Source of the DNA: Capitulum mitella
Lineage: Eukaryota; Arthropoda; Thecostraca; Pollicipedomorpha; Pollicipedidae
Reading direction: 5' to 3'
Length of the DNA stretch: 64,000 nt
NCBI GenBank assembly: GCA_030062745.1
Contig: CP099839.1
Coordinates: 39,013,816-39,077,815 of the forward strand
Below the pieces are notes generated by a model that was given only the letters and a program-made list of their open reading frames with translations, was not told the DNA's origin and made no database searches. Within the stretch, counting starts at the first letter, position 1. Every line of letters starts with the position of its first letter. Both the position numbers and the translations under genes were made by a program. Below are positions 35,400 to 47,485 of this stretch, piece after piece.

Positions 35400-35908
35400 G
35401 GTTACGACAGGGGAGACGGCAGACGACGTGGCGCTCTCTTGCCGTTACCTGAGACGTAGCCAGGTAACCTGAAATGATTAAGTGAGTTATAATTCAGACT
35501 GCAAATATGACCTTTATGCTTGCTTTCGTTTTATCTCCTTGTTTTGATTGAGAGAGAAACGTGCTGCGGAACACGCCCTCTTTTGCGGCGTAGGTGTGAA
35601 TTATTACTTCCGGTGGGGGTAAGGAATTGTCAGAGTGCCACCGAAGCATCAGCCCTTCTATCTCTTGGCCTGCCTTCCTTCATCCTTAGGAACTTTCACG
35701 TGAACCATGATTTTTTTGATTGACATGATTTGATTGACGAATTGACTTGAATTGATGAATTGACATTTGATTGACCATGATTTTTGATTGACATGGTTTT
35801 TTCGCATGAAAAAATCGATTATCATCTGCCTGAAACTGTCACCTGCCTGTCTCTGCCGCTCTGTGACTGCTCCACCTCTGATGGAGATATTCTTGAGCCG
35901 CCACTTAC

Positions 35909-36023
35909 CCTGCATTTTTTACGTGAGAAGTCCTCGTAGCTGTCGTCCTCCTCCGCTTCGCCACGTCTGGGGCATTCCAACCATTCAGCAAACTCGGGAG
36001 AGTACTCGCCAAAGTACGTAGTC
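35909..36023 (-). CDS. 115-nt conserved exon in segment C1
   Basis: The minus strand reads TCCTGTTACAG|GACTACG at the acceptor and TGCAGG|GTAAGTGG at the donor, enclosing 115 nt with no stop in the phase that gives TTYFGEYSPEFAEWLECP then RRGEAEEDDSYEDFSRKKCR. The paralogue at 60900-61014 has the same length, the same splice sites and about 60% identical residues. I do not recognise the family. Acidic (EAEEDD) and aromatic (YFGEYSPEF) patches are the only notable features. It may be an exon of a real minus-strand gene, of a duplicated gene, or of an element. Upstream sequence (36240-36080) also keeps a partly open frame in both copies. Confidence 0.55.
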
Positions 36024-36639
36024 CTGTAACAGGACGGCACGTCAAAAACGAGAACCAGTGGGTCGTTCAACCCTAGTTTCATGTGGGGGGAAATTTCGCC
36101 TTGGTTTTTCAGAGCTAAAGCCCATCTTATTCCGCCGACGCGCCAGAACTTGGCGGCTTTTTGTATGTACCTTTGTTGCACTTACCACCTAAATTTGAGC
36201 ATCTTTTTGCCAGGAGTCGCTCCAGCAGACGATTCTACAAGTCATGTCTGGTTATTCTGCGGTCGTTTCATGCGCATGCCTGTTTCTTTACATCTCGGTA
36301 TTGTAAGCTAGTATTCTGCAAGAATAAAATATAAATGCATAGCAACCGTGCTAATGGGTCACTAAACTTCCCCACTATTCGCTATCCGCCAGCCTCCGAC
36401 AGTACCCTGACAGACAGACAAACGGGGGTAGTACTTCTCCAATCATTTCTAAATCTGACGTAACAGAGCGACAAAAGAAAAACAAGACTGTATTCTGGTT
36501 CTCCAGCTACATGATGATATTCAGTTTGACCTATGTATGTAGGTCAAACGGTGACGTTACAGGTGACCTGAAAGGAGGCCATGTCGCTGTATTATGTTTT
36601 TAATTGTATCCTATATCAGACATAACATGTAGGGCGTTT

Positions 36640-37715
36640 TCAACCCGCGCACGACAGCCGGTCGGCGACCACTGGGGGGAGCCGACCCCCCTGACCTTTA
36701 GATAATACGTAAGCAGTTTACGCCCTATATATGTTTTCTCATAGCCGACTCCATGAGACCGAGAAACGGCCTGAATCTCAAGGCCTGTGACTAACAACGC
36801 ATAGGTAAGGCACCATCGCACAAGTAAAGGTCCGCAGATGCCGATACACGTCTAATTTCTCAGATTTGTTCAATATATATGCCGGAACGTTGAGCTAAAG
36901 ACACGGCAATTTTCACGCCGGTTGTCGGCGGGCGACGCAACCGTACGCAGTACGAAATTAACGAGAACTAATTTTAGCGTTCCTTTATTTTCGCGACATA
37001 AGCCGAACCATGTAAATTTGATTGATCTTAGTGGTTCTTGTGATAGTTTCTCATGCTTAAATTTTGGAAAAATTCATTAGTTACCAATGTACACAATTGG
37101 TGGAGCTTTATTCGCGAGAGCCTGTTCATTCCCAAAACATGCAATTGTTTAAAGCTTTTTGAGGTTCTTGGTATTACTTACGTCTGTGCAAGTCAGTTCA
37201 GCCATTTTCTACTCATCCTGAGTAATTCATCGCTGATTTTGACGGTGGTACATTGTGGCTCACAATGGTTATTCGTGACCTGAACTCAGGTCAATGGTTG
37301 GAAGTCATTGATACTTTTCCCGGTGACAGTAACTAGATGTCTGTTTCACTTCACACTAAAAATGTTGCGAAATATTCTGCCAATTTCCGAAAAAACGATA
37401 TGTCTTAAAAATGGGCTCGACCTTAGATCAATGACCCTGAAAATTCCGAAAAATCTGAGGTAGCAGATTTATTGCATCTATCAAGATGACTAATCCCTGA
37501 AAGTATTATTGTGATATCTTGGTTTCCGAAAAAGTTACAAGGCGCTAAACTTTTTTGAACATAGGTTCGTTTGACCTGACCCAGGTCAGACACCTGACCT
37601 GACCTGAGGTCAAAACTTTGACACGAAATGTAAAAATGATGAAGCAAATGGTACACGAAGTTTTATGACGCTGTGTTTGTTTGTCCTCTCGCCTTCCATG
37701 TCGATACAAGGTTAA
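36640..37715 (+). mobile_element. TTAA element family B, copy B5, in C1
   Basis: Starts TCAACCCGCGCACGAC (TTAA changed to TCAA) and ends GGTTAA at 37712-37715. It is internally shortened near its left end and its right palindrome is missing. It is closest to fragment B6 at 41.9 kb (shared GACATAAGCC.AACCATG). C2 shows no such insertion. Confidence 0.75.
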
Positions 37716-38204
37716 AAGGTCAATGACCTCAATCAGACCCAAGTAAGAACTGTAGTGCAGAGGTCGGTGGCACCATGGGTGACATCTGTATGTAAGCTTG
37801 AGTAAGACTTAGTAACGTAAATGCTTGAAATGTGTTTTGTCCGATGAGGACCGTCAGCGTACCGTTGTTTTCCATGTCCTAGAGAAAAAAGTCATGTGTC
37901 AGTGACTTTTCAAGGCACTGACTTCGAGTTCTTTTCACCATATGTGAAAGGGTCCATGACTCAGCTACGCAAGGTTTTTGAGCGATCAAACCAGTGGGTC
38001 TGGGGCAACTTCTCAAAAAACCCTTTCCTCCCCTTCCCCTGTGCCGGCCAGGGATAACAAAGCCTACAATATCTCTGGAGACTATAGAGAAGGACGCAGG
38101 TTCCCTCACATTGGCCAAAGAAAAGTCATGTGTAATTGGCTTCTGAGTGCTGAAAACAATGTATGGGTCAATAGTAAACGTTTTCTTTGTCTTAACATTG
38201 ATAC

Positions 38205-38365
38205 GAGGGCAGGGAGGCGGTTGGGGGGGGGGGGCGGGGTGCAGCTGTCCCTCGCCATCTCCGGTCGAAATTTAACATTTACCGTATGGCGCTGCATGGA
38301 AAGAAACAAGATAAAGAACTGGCTTGCCTCTCCATCTCTGGACAGGTTCCGCCGCCATTGTACGA
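38205..38365. repeat. Family E short repeat, copy 2
   Basis: Same block order as 32755-32915: G-run, GGGGTGCAGC, CGAAATTTAACA, ATGGAAAGAAAC, GTTCCGCC. Confidence 0.55.
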
Positions 38366-38629
38366 AGGGCATTTTTGGGAGGGAAACATAAATAGGGGTC
38401 CAGGGAGTAGCAAGGTACGAAAATTTAAAAGGTTTAGACCTTTGTACATATGACCCAATGGTTTGTTTTACGGATATCAACTTAACAAGGCATGGAGACT
38501 GCATATACGAAAGATATTTGCCTTACATTGGCAAGACTGTATCCATGAAAACTGCAGGAGAGAAACAAGAAAACACGAGCAATTGTTTGCTTTATCAGTA
38601 TCTTAAAATGTGACTCAAACCAATCGGTA
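38366..38629. other. Unrecognised DNA
   Basis: No recognised feature between the family E repeat and the Penelope-like fragment. The element could extend further 5' into this stretch, but no RT motif was seen here. Confidence 0.35.
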
Positions 38630-39245
38630 AGCACAAAAAGCGGCCTTATAAAATTTCATACCAACAGGGCTTACAACATCTGCCGGGATAACGAAGCTCT
38701 CTCAGCAAAGAACTCATGAAAATCAAGAATATCTTCTTATCCAACGGCTACACTGATCAGTTGCCAAGAAAAGCAATGATAAAGAGGACGCCACCACGAG
38801 TCCCAAGTGCTGCCGTCATTACGGACACAACTGCCGCAATATGAACATCGTACGCCTCCATTCGGTGCGTCAGAGGAGTGAGTGGAACTATATCCAGACT
38901 CCTCCTGCCTCGTGGCATCCGGGTGCGACACCGCTCCGGCCGTCTGCGCGACTGGCTGGACAAACCTAGGGATCCTGTGCCTCGTGAAGAGGTAAAGGGA
39001 CAAGTTTTCCTACCAATGCGGATACGTTGGTGAGACTGGATGGTCTCGCAACGTCCGCCTCAATGAACACACTGCGGATCTGAAGTTCAGGCGCATCGAC
39101 ACCTCAGCCCTAGCCTCGCCCATTGAGTTCACGATTCTAGCCGTTGAACCGTAGAGGCGTCGACGAGTCACCCGAAAGGCGATAGAAATCAAGGATAAGG
39201 CTGGCATTAATGAAGAATGAGGAGAGGGTTTCTATCAACCGCATA
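38630..39245 (+). mobile_element. Penelope-like element, C-terminal fragment with GIY-YIG domain
   Basis: Translated blocks in order are NRAYNICRDNEALSAKEL, LSNGYTDQLPRKAM, VRGVSGTISRLLLPRGI, then DWLDKPRDPVP and CGYVGETGWSRNVRLNEH, followed by IEF and a closing RKAIEIKDKAGIN. This is the end of a Penelope-like reverse transcriptase joined to its GIY-YIG endonuclease (YVGETG...R...EH...EA.EI...N). The RT core is absent. The fragment is broken in several places and 5'-truncated. It sits just beyond segment C1. Confidence 0.8.
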
Positions 39246-40165
39246 AGTAAGTTTGCTTAAAAAAAGTCATGATATCCGTTTGCTGGCCAGCTTTTTTATT
39301 GTTTATTCTTGGTCCTTACATTAGTCTATGTATGTGTGTGTGAATGAGAGTTTTATTCACTATCTGAACGTTGCCCTTTTTCGTCTCTTCAATGTCTCGC
39401 CATCAAATGACCTTGATGTTAACAGATACCTACCATCATTCAAGAGATAATTTTTAAAACTGGGGCCTTTTTATGCTTGCCAATGACTGATCCCAACTGA
39501 TCCCAGTGACGAAGTCATCTCAAGCCGTACCGAAATATGTGGGCCAGTCTAACGGTGCTTATTTGTTAAAGGTGATTTAATGGAACACTCAAAACTGTCC
39601 GGCGAAAAAGCATTACCGCTAACCGTTTGCATTGCACAGCGCTAACTTCAACATATTAAGCACTGCTAGACTGTTTACACTTTGGGGACTTCAAAACTGG
39701 TTCTTGTTTCATTTTTGCCCAACTTTAAAGGTGTGAAAATAATGCAAAATTTCCCCGCTACACAAGTGCATAACCCAACGTGACATCAAGTACTGCGTCG
39801 TGGATGAGGCACCCCTGGATCGGCGCATGCAGCACGTTGGCATGAAAGTGGAACCATTTGGAAACAGTTGTATTTGTTGTAAGCCAGGCAAAACTCGATC
39901 TTTGCACCTGGTCATAACTTCTCGGAAAAGTGGGACCATCTGGTTTCGACCCTTTGTAATGCGTCCAGGTTCTTTTTTATGTTTCTACGTCATCGGTATC
40001 TATCTCACATCCAGTCCCCTCTGTTGTCGGGTGTAAACAGATTCCCGAATCAACGATCGTCGGATCTGTCACGGCGGGACAGTGAAAGATTTCTGATAGC
40101 AAAGCGAGGCGACTACGGCTGTCCGAGGGGCTGACGGCGATTAATTAAGCATCACGGCGAACGAC
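39246..40165. other. Unrecognised DNA
   Basis: Possibly the tail of the Penelope-like copy at first, then nothing recognised. Confidence 0.35.
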
Positions 40166-40167
40166 TA

Positions 40168-40222
<55 letters not shown>
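40168..40222. repeat. TA dinucleotide microsatellite
   Basis: About 27 TA units. It creates artificial YIYI frames. Confidence 0.97.
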
Positions 40223-40224
<2 letters not shown>

Positions 40225-40980
40225 TTTGCCCTGACTTGAAGTGCTTATGTGTGAGTTGCGTTCCCAGTGTAAATTCCTTCCCAAAGACCTTGGAAAATTC
40301 ACACGACTCCCACTTTTTGGAAATTTAACATAAGCCCTAAGGGAAAGATGTCTCCCACGCCACATACACGCCTCTTTTGATGCTCCTGCGCTCCTGGGAA
40401 GCCGAGCGGTCGGAGTGCCCGTCCCATCTAATTCGTCTTTAGCTATTTCCCACTGCATGCCGCCAGTCGACATCAGACCAGGCACTTTCCGTATGCCCCA
40501 GCTCCCGAACAGTAAGCCGCGCAGCACCGCGCGCAAACCGGATCCGGCGCTTATTAGACACGCCGTCATGCCTCTGCCGGACACGCCTGGGTAGTCCCGG
40601 TCCAACAAGGTGTAGCGAAAGGAGCGTTTTTATCAAACCGGATGGAGTTTCCTTCAACATTTCATTCTTTATTTTTCATTTTTTCGTGTACTACACGCGA
40701 CTGCGAGGCCGTTCACACCCGGCTGCCCGGAACACCCTTCCCTTACCCTGGGAGTGACACTTATCGAAACCTTGTGGATTTTAGAAAGGATTTTCGATTT
40801 GAATGACACAGTGTTAAAATATTTGGTTATTTCTTCAGTGGTTTGTCACTTTTGACATATATTCATTCATCACATATCTCAAATTTTTCATCGCAATAAT
40901 GCAAAACAAATTCAGACAGAAAAGAACGCGTAAGACAGAAAAGAATGCCAAACCAACGCCATTTGATCGTTATAATGATG
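40223..40980. other. Unrecognised DNA
   Basis: A 147-aa minus-strand frame runs out of the microsatellite (40608-40165) and has no recognisable domain. Confidence 0.35.
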
Positions 40981-41225
40981 CTTAAAGGGAGTGTGTCGAG
41001 TCAAATCTCGAATTTTAGCTGTATACGTGCGATCAAAGAGGACACTGGCCTGAATCGTCACGTATCATTTCCCCCAAATCGCCTTCGTTGACCTACGACG
41101 GCCAAATATTTACCGATATTTCCCATTACTCCAGCACCGTGCTGTCAGCACAGATTTATCGGTTTCACTCCAGCTCCTTTTCGCCACCAAGTGGGACCGA
41201 TAACTCCGATAACACATCGTTAACC

Positions 41226-41332
41226 CCAGCGAATCATCTTTTGAGTTGCCGGCTCGTCAGCAATGACAGCAGACTGTGTCCAGCGAATCATCTTTCGAGT
41301 TGCGAGCTGATCGGCAACGACAGTAGACGGTG
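41226..41332. repeat. 54-bp tandem duplication
   Basis: CCAGCGAATCATCTTT.GAGTT and following sequence occurs twice in direct tandem (about 41226 and 41279), about 85% identical. Confidence 0.85.
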
Positions 41333-41904
41333 AGCACATCAATCTCAGCAGCCTGGCGGCCGAGGCCGTACACAGCTATGTTGGTACAAACTTGCGCACC
41401 GTACGGGGATTTGACTGTTTGCAAAGGTTTTGTTCAATCATTTTTTACCCACATTTTTTACCCCTGTGTACATGTCCCTATCACAAATGAGGTTATCTCA
41501 TCGTTTATTTAACCTCGTAAGTATTTTGCTACATGATAGATGTTCATTAGCTTCAAATAGCCAACGATAGATCATCATCAGTGTTATCGGAATTCAAATT
41601 CGGGTTTTCAGAATTTTCCAAGTTTCAGATTGGAAGCTGGTTAGATATAGCATGTATTTTTTAGCAAAAATTGGGCAGCTTTCTGCAAGTCAACTGCCAA
41701 AAATCTGATACTTCAACCTTTTAGTATTCCAAACATAAACTTGGCTCCATGCAACATACACCAGTAAAATTTTGACACTCATCAAGTACCGTGGCTGGCT
41801 AAGCTTGCCCCATCCCAGATTGAGAAATATGTTGGAATTTCCTCAGACTCGGGTCTTGGACAGTTGTTTGTGTCCTTGTACTCCAGGAGATTTTGTGTTT
41901 CAGT

Positions 41905-42508
41905 AATTTAAGCGTTCCTTTATTTTCGCGACATAAGCCTAACCATGTAAATTTGATTGATCTTAGTGGTTCTTGTGATGGTTTCTCATGCTTAAATTTT
42001 GGAAAAATTCATTAGTTACCAATGTACACAATTGGCGGGGCTTTATTGGCGACAGCCTGTTCATTTCCAAAATATGCAATTGTTTAAAAGTTTTTGAGGT
42101 TCTTGGTATTATTTACGTCTGTGCAAGTCAGTTCAGCCATTTTCTACTCATTCTGAGTAATTCGTCGCTGATTTTGACGGTACATTGTGGCTCACAATGG
42201 TTATTCGTGACCTGAACTCAGGTCAATGGTTGGAAGTCATTGATACTTTTCCCGGTGACAGTAACTAGATGTCTACTTCACTTCACACTAAAAATGTTAC
42301 GAAATATTCCGCCAATTTCCGCAAAAAACGACATGTCTTAAAAATGGGCTCGACCTTAGATCAATGACCCAGAAAATTCCGAAGAATCTGAGGTAGCAGA
42401 TTTATTGCGTCTATCAAGATGACTAATCCCTGAAAGTATTATTGTGATATCTTGGTTTCCGAAAAAGTTACAAGGCGATAAACTTTTTGGACATAGGTTT
42501 GTGACTGG
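41905..42508 (+). mobile_element. TTAA element family B, fragment B6
   Basis: An internal piece of family B (AGCGTTCCTTTATTTTCGCG to GACATAGGTTTGTG), lacking both ends. Its closest relative is B5. Confidence 0.85.
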
Positions 42509-42599
42509 GCCAGATACAAAGTTTTGTATGCCAGGGCAAATCTAATTGAAAAACAAATCTTTGTGAGTACAAAAGTTTGCAATTGACTTAGTAACAATT

Positions 42600-43061
42600 T
42601 TAGACGTAAAGCAAGGATACAGGATTCTCATTAGTATTCTGTGGTAGGTTGTAAGATCTTTTTTTCTTTGGATACTGCAAACTTGTTTGGAATGATATGG
42701 ATGGTTGCATTGTTAATGTTTGTGTTCTCTGTCCTGACACCACACTTATGTAGCTCAACAGTGAGGCTGTTCTTTCTTGTTCATTCTTGTATGTCACTTC
42801 GGCACTGGCTCTGTTGTTCTTCTCTTTTGCAGTGAATATTTGAATCTGTTTTTGAAACCAATGCAAATAGTCAAGCCTGGCTGATGGATGTCTGAACAAA
42901 AAACTGACATGCAGTGTAGTGGCTGCCATTTTGTTGACTGCTGGTTGGCAAATGCAAAATTGACAACAGCCCATTTGCCATTTTGGCATATCAACCTCCC
43001 AGTTATCACTTAGCAACTCACAAAAAGAAATGCACCAAACTACTTGTTGATTTTTTGTCAT
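42600..43061 (-). CDS. Unknown 153-codon frame
   Basis: The longest frame in the inter-repeat parts of the 41.0-48.7 kb element. Lys/Gln/Ser-rich with no recognised domain (contains FLFRHPSARLDYLHWFQKQI and KEKNNRASAEVTYK). It may be a remnant of the enclosing element's own gene, or chance. Confidence 0.2.
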   Translation of the reverse strand: MTKNQQVVWCISFCELLSDNWEVDMPKWQMGCCQFCICQPAVNKMAATTLHVSFLFRHPSARLDYLHWFQKQIQIFTAKEKNNRASAEVTYKNEQERTASLLSYISVVSGQRTQTLTMQPSISFQTSLQYPKKKRSYNLPQNTNENPVSLLYV

Positions 43062-43889
43062 AGAACTTGACTGATGTCTAGCTTAAACCTATTCAGGCAA
43101 AAAAAAGCAATGATGCACTGACACGTACCACTTTTTGTGGGTTAATAATATTGTATGTATATATAAATGATGTCCACCAGTTAATGGTGGGCAGACAATA
43201 GGTATTTACCTGGGACACTAACATCATCAAAATAATGGTGGCTACTTGCATGATGAACATCTGAACATTGCTACCCATATCATTAACCGTGCTGCAAGAA
43301 ATACATAATTGTGCAGATCTAACCGTAAATAGTAACGTGTGTTAGGTGAATTAACCTAGCTTTAGGGGTTGGCTAATGTTGTCCTTAGGCTAAATGACAC
43401 TATCATGAGGTCAGATGTTACTGGTATTACCAACTGGCATTTGGCATGCCAGGCATTAACAGAATAAACTGTTTCCAGTAGCCGCATCAGAGGCTGTAAT
43501 TCATGCATAGTGGCTATAATTCAACATAAGGAAAATCAGAAATAATATTCTTTGCACATTATTCTACTGACGCCAACAGCAGTTATCGCGGACCTGTTGC
43601 AAACCTAGTGGGTGTGTTGCACAAGTGTGATGCCAGTTCAGAGATGTGCAAAAATGCTTCAGCTTACTTTTGGTGGCAATTGGCAAGGTGCAGATAAGTC
43701 TATTGGCTATTTGTTGATGCCATGAGAATTGTCAAAATCTGAACTCACCTTGTGGGTGTGCATACTAACAAAAGACAGTAGTTTAAACAGGGCTATCTAG
43801 AGCCCAGCTCAAAACTCACATGCACCATGTTCATAGTACAGTCACATGCTGAGCATGTGATGGCAATGCCTGCTGGGATCAACAGTTGA

Positions 43890-44301
43890 TTGAACTTGAC
43901 CGCTTGCAGGCTAAACACTGTCATTTTGATAGGCGGTGCATTGTTCAGATATAAGCTGATCAGTCATCACACATGCCTACAACCAGTTACTGTTTACAGG
44001 TTAGTCCCTGTGCACAGACGGACAGAGAGAAAGGTCGCCCTTCGACAAGAGAGAGCTCCAAAGGGCTACCCGGACGTTGCGGAGATGCTCCAGCTGATGG
44101 TGGCTTTCAGGAAAGAGGCTTCCATCTCTGGCCCACGTCCGAAGTTGTCCGATTCTCCACGACGCCTGCATTCCTATGTAAACCCTGGTGCCCGACCATC
44201 GGCGGATGGCATCATCTCGTTCAGGGAGCAACGTGAAGCCCATCTGCGTTATCACTGAGGCGGTCGCCATCGCCGTCGAGTCGCAGAGGACTCCCCACAC
44301 C

Positions 44302-44337
<36 letters not shown>
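43890..44337 (+). mobile_element. Retroposed sequence ending in a 35-A tail
   Basis: A GC-richer block with a plus frame to 44258 (DVAEMLQLMVAFRKEA, RRLHSYVNPGARPSADG) ends about 44 nt before a run of 35 A at 44303-44337, followed by TATAAAATAAATTTAGATAAA. This is the 3' end of a retroposed RNA: a LINE tail or a processed pseudogene. The source protein is not recognised. The 5' end and target duplication were not found. Confidence 0.5.
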
Positions 44338-44342
<5 letters not shown>

Positions 44343-45639
44343 AATAAATTTAGATAAATGCAATTTTTTATTTGATAAGTCACAAAAAACTCCTAAATTT
44401 CCGTTGGTCAAAATAAAATGGGCTAAATCCGTTCAGAAGCCCACATTTGAGGGGAGTTAGATTGTCGGGCCCTCGGCTCGGCTCCCCGATCATTTGCAGA
44501 AATCGACGCCCCTGACAGTACATTATTTTATAGAGCAAGAAAATACATGAATGGCACAAAATATTGGTATGGGGTCCCATACCAAAAATTTTCTTTGGAA
44601 AACTCTATACCAAAGGTGTATAAAGTTATCCTTGGTTGAGACTGCCGGTAACCATTCGTAACGCAAGATGGCTACATGAACATATGAGCATTCTATGATC
44701 TTGTTTTGTCTCAGATGCGCCATTTTTTGTATCACTTACTGATGGTTTCCCGGCCGCTAATTAGTTACTTCTGCTACCGCCCATTAGTGCTGTATTTACA
44801 CTCGTACAGCTATCCATAGGTGGGCATCGTTACTAAAAAAATGTAACTTCGTTACTCGTTACTCCGTTACTCAAAAAAGCCAATCCGTTACTCGTTACTC
44901 CGTTACTCTGCCTTAAAAAGTAACGGAAGTTACCGTTACTCCGTTATTCCGTTACTTTTTTAAATGCAGTGAAAACCAAGCGAACGCGGGTTTTAAGTCT
45001 TTTATGCTGCTTCGTGGTTGTAAAACGCATTCCATATACAAATGGAAGAAACAAAAAGCGCTTACTCAAAACACTCCGCTAGCTGCCCACTGCCCTCACC
45101 AGCCGTTGTAGAGTCGTCGGCGCCGGGACAACAGCCGCGGCGGGTATTCTACCACTGTGTTAGCCACAATGTTCAAACCAACGAATTCCTGTTCATTGCC
45201 CGCGGCGCCGACGGAGCGGGAACAACCGGCGCTGGAGCGGACGCATGCAAAATGCGACAAACAGCGGACATCTATCGACTGGGTTTGATCAACAATGCCT
45301 CTCGAAGTATCCGCCCTGAACATAATGGTCTCCGTTCAGAGCTCGTTTCGGTCTCGCGAACTTCTTGTTTTGTTTTGAAATTATGTGTCTGTATTAGTTT
45401 GTGTACGAGCGCGTGCGTGGAGGTAAGATCCCTGATACCCCTGACGTTTTTTTAATACCAAACGACGAAGGACTCAAAAAAACATGACTGATGTGGATTT
45501 TATTATTGTGAAATAAAAGACTAAAAAAAGGTGCTTTAGTACCTCTTCAGCACCTTTGAAAAGACAAATTAGCTATAAAAACATGGTCATAAGTAAGATG
45601 CAACGGAGGATGTTAGCCGTTCACAAGTGGAACATTTTG

Positions 45640-45998
45640 CAACGATGACGTGACCTGACCTGACCCCTGTGAAAGGCCAAAATTGATATCAATGAACTCG
45701 CTATTGTCTTACGGTTCAGTATATGTCGCTTAAGTTCAGCTTTTCAGGGACAAGGTATTGTGTCTATTTACCTAATTCCAAGGAAATGTTTTGACCTTTC
45801 ATGGCGTCTGGTGGCCTCAAAATTGACCTGAGGTCAAAACTCTTGAATGTTTTCGTCTCGGTTTGACAAAACCTTTCCGCCGGTGTTTTCCTTTTTTCCG
45901 TGCGATATATGGGAGCCGAGATCCTGGGGGGTGCGGAAATCCGCGCTCCCCCTCCGGCCGGGCAAAGTGCATTCTGAGCCCGGCCGGAGACGGGTTAA
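45640..45998 (+). mobile_element. TTAA-type element family G, right-end fragment
   Basis: The right end has the family A plan: GAGATCCTGGGGGG, a GTGCGGAAATCCGCGCTCCCCC palindrome, then two CCGGCCGG motifs about 30 bp apart and ACGGGTTAA (TTAA 45995-45998). TGACCTGACCTGACC occurs at about 45650. The left end was not located. Confidence 0.5.
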
Positions 45999-46008
45999 AA
46001 CACTTCAT

Positions 46009-47427
46009 TTAACCCTATTCCCTGTGGGGGGGGGGGCAGATTCTGCTACCCGTGTCTTTTTGCTTGTCGCTCCCACACTGTTTGCCGCAGTGCCACAAGA
46101 TTTTCTGGCATTTCATGGAATTGATACAGACGTGTTTTGTCAACATTTCAAAAAAAATCGGTCCCGCAGAGGCGGTTCCAAGCCCCTGTTTTCGGCGATA
46201 ATGTGCTGTGCGTGAAGCTGCAAAGTTGTGCGGTTCACTATCGTGACATTCTGAGTAGAAATAAAGATCACTGACTCATTCATGTCGTCATACACATCCT
46301 AAACAATGCGTATGCACACACATTTTCAGGCGAACGCACACCCAGGTACTGAAAAAATGGGGGAGCACACTATTGTGCTTATGGTGCCCTCCCAATTTTG
46401 TTTACCTGGATCCACCTCTGCGCTACATATAAACTTAAACTGGCTTGCTAGTTGTACATCTGATGTTTATATCACCCAAAACAAACAAAAACAAAGGAAA
46501 TTTCTTATTTCAAAAATCACTCTTCTTGCCCTCCCTGGAACTGCCTATGGTTTTCTATTTTAAATTCCAGCTTTCGGTATGTAGAAGACTTGGACATTCC
46601 AAGCTGAACCGTGTTATTCCCATGAAAATTGGTTGGTAAACACGGCCGCAGTGACCTTTCAAAAATCCCGAAATTTTGGAGTTTGTTTGCCCTCCACGCC
46701 CTATTTTCGTAACTTTTGAATTTTTGGGGTCCGGAATTGGAGATCTCGTTGAAACATATTAAATGGCATTCATCCCATCAACATTGGACGAGTGCATCTC
46801 GGGATCTCTGGAAGGGCGGGGAGGGGAGGGGGCAGAATTGGTAATCTTCACCTTTCGGCCAATGCATATTTTTCGAAGGCGCAAAAGTGGCAACGGCTCA
46901 TATCATGTTTGAGTTTGGGTCCTCACTTCTGCATCTACAAAAAATAATGTGTCAGCCGAAAGGTGTTTCGGCCAGTTGATATTTTTTCGGGAACGCAGGA
47001 GTGGTAACTCGAATCGCATGGACAATGTAGCCTGTCCTCCAAGTCAAAAATGATTTAACCTAACCTAACCTAAAACCTACTGTATGGTTGCAGGGATTGC
47101 CCTAGATGGGCATGTAAAACTAATTTTTTGTTAGGTTCAATTTGCCTGTTTTTTGGTTTGGATAGCTCGTATCGGCTGAAGGCAAACATGTGTCAACTGA
47201 ATCAAAATTCAAGAGTTACCTAACCAAGTCAGTTTACACATCCAGTAGGGGCCAGTGCTTAGAAAAGTACCTGAATGGGCTAAATTGTTCACACAACTTG
47301 TGTTGCCACTTCCGCGTCTCCAAAAATTACGCGTAAGCGTCGGCCGAAAGGTAGATTACCGCAGATCTGCCCCCCCCCCTCCCACCAGGGTAATGTGAAT
47401 CTCACTGCCTGCAGAGAATATGGTTAT
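46009..47427 (+). mobile_element. TTAA element family A, divergent copy A7, inside the hAT
   Basis: Starts TTAACCCTATTCCCTG with a G-run and CAGATTCTG. It ends with a C-run and GAGAATATGGTTAT (TTAA changed). It begins 10 bp after fragment G. It carries a nested MITE at 46837-47356 near its right end. Confidence 0.65.
46837..47356. mobile_element. About 520-bp MITE with GGTAATCT...CCTTTCGGCC ends
   Basis: The left end GGTAATCTTCACCTTTCGGC is matched by the inverse right end GGCCGAAAGGTAGATTACC. The flanks GCAGAATT and GCAGATCT are an imperfect 8-bp match, as expected of an old hAT-type target duplication. Internal GCCGAAAGGTG/CTTTCGGCC subrepeats occur. It interrupts the terminal palindrome of A7. 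A short CCTAA run (47057-47075), the arthropod telomere unit, lies inside. Confidence 0.65.
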
Positions 47428-47485
47428 GGCAAATAGTCCAAGCAATAGTCGACAAGCTTCATAATTATGCTTCACTACTGACAAC

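Larger units (their letters stand above)
33560..38040. repeat. Paralogous segment C1 (hosting F and B5 insertions)
   Basis: 33.66-33.84, 35.40-36.64 and about 37.72-38.04 kb align in order with 59.08-59.27, 59.30-61.62 (minus its own insertion) and about 61.72-62.09 kb, at about 70-75% identity. Removing F (33835-35399) and B5 (36640-37715) leaves about 1.85 kb, the same as C2 without A6. It contains a TTGATTGACA-rich stretch (35709-35805) absent from C2. It may be a duplicated gene segment or an element family. The ends are approximate. Confidence 0.7.

Noticed and set aside
40165-40608. 147-codon minus-strand frame ending in YIYIY
   Set aside because: Part of it is the TA microsatellite, and the remainder has no domain.
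47055-47080. Telomere array
   Set aside because: Only about three CCTAA units inside a MITE, and two units near 17443. Too short for a telomere or fusion scar, though compatible with arthropod origin.
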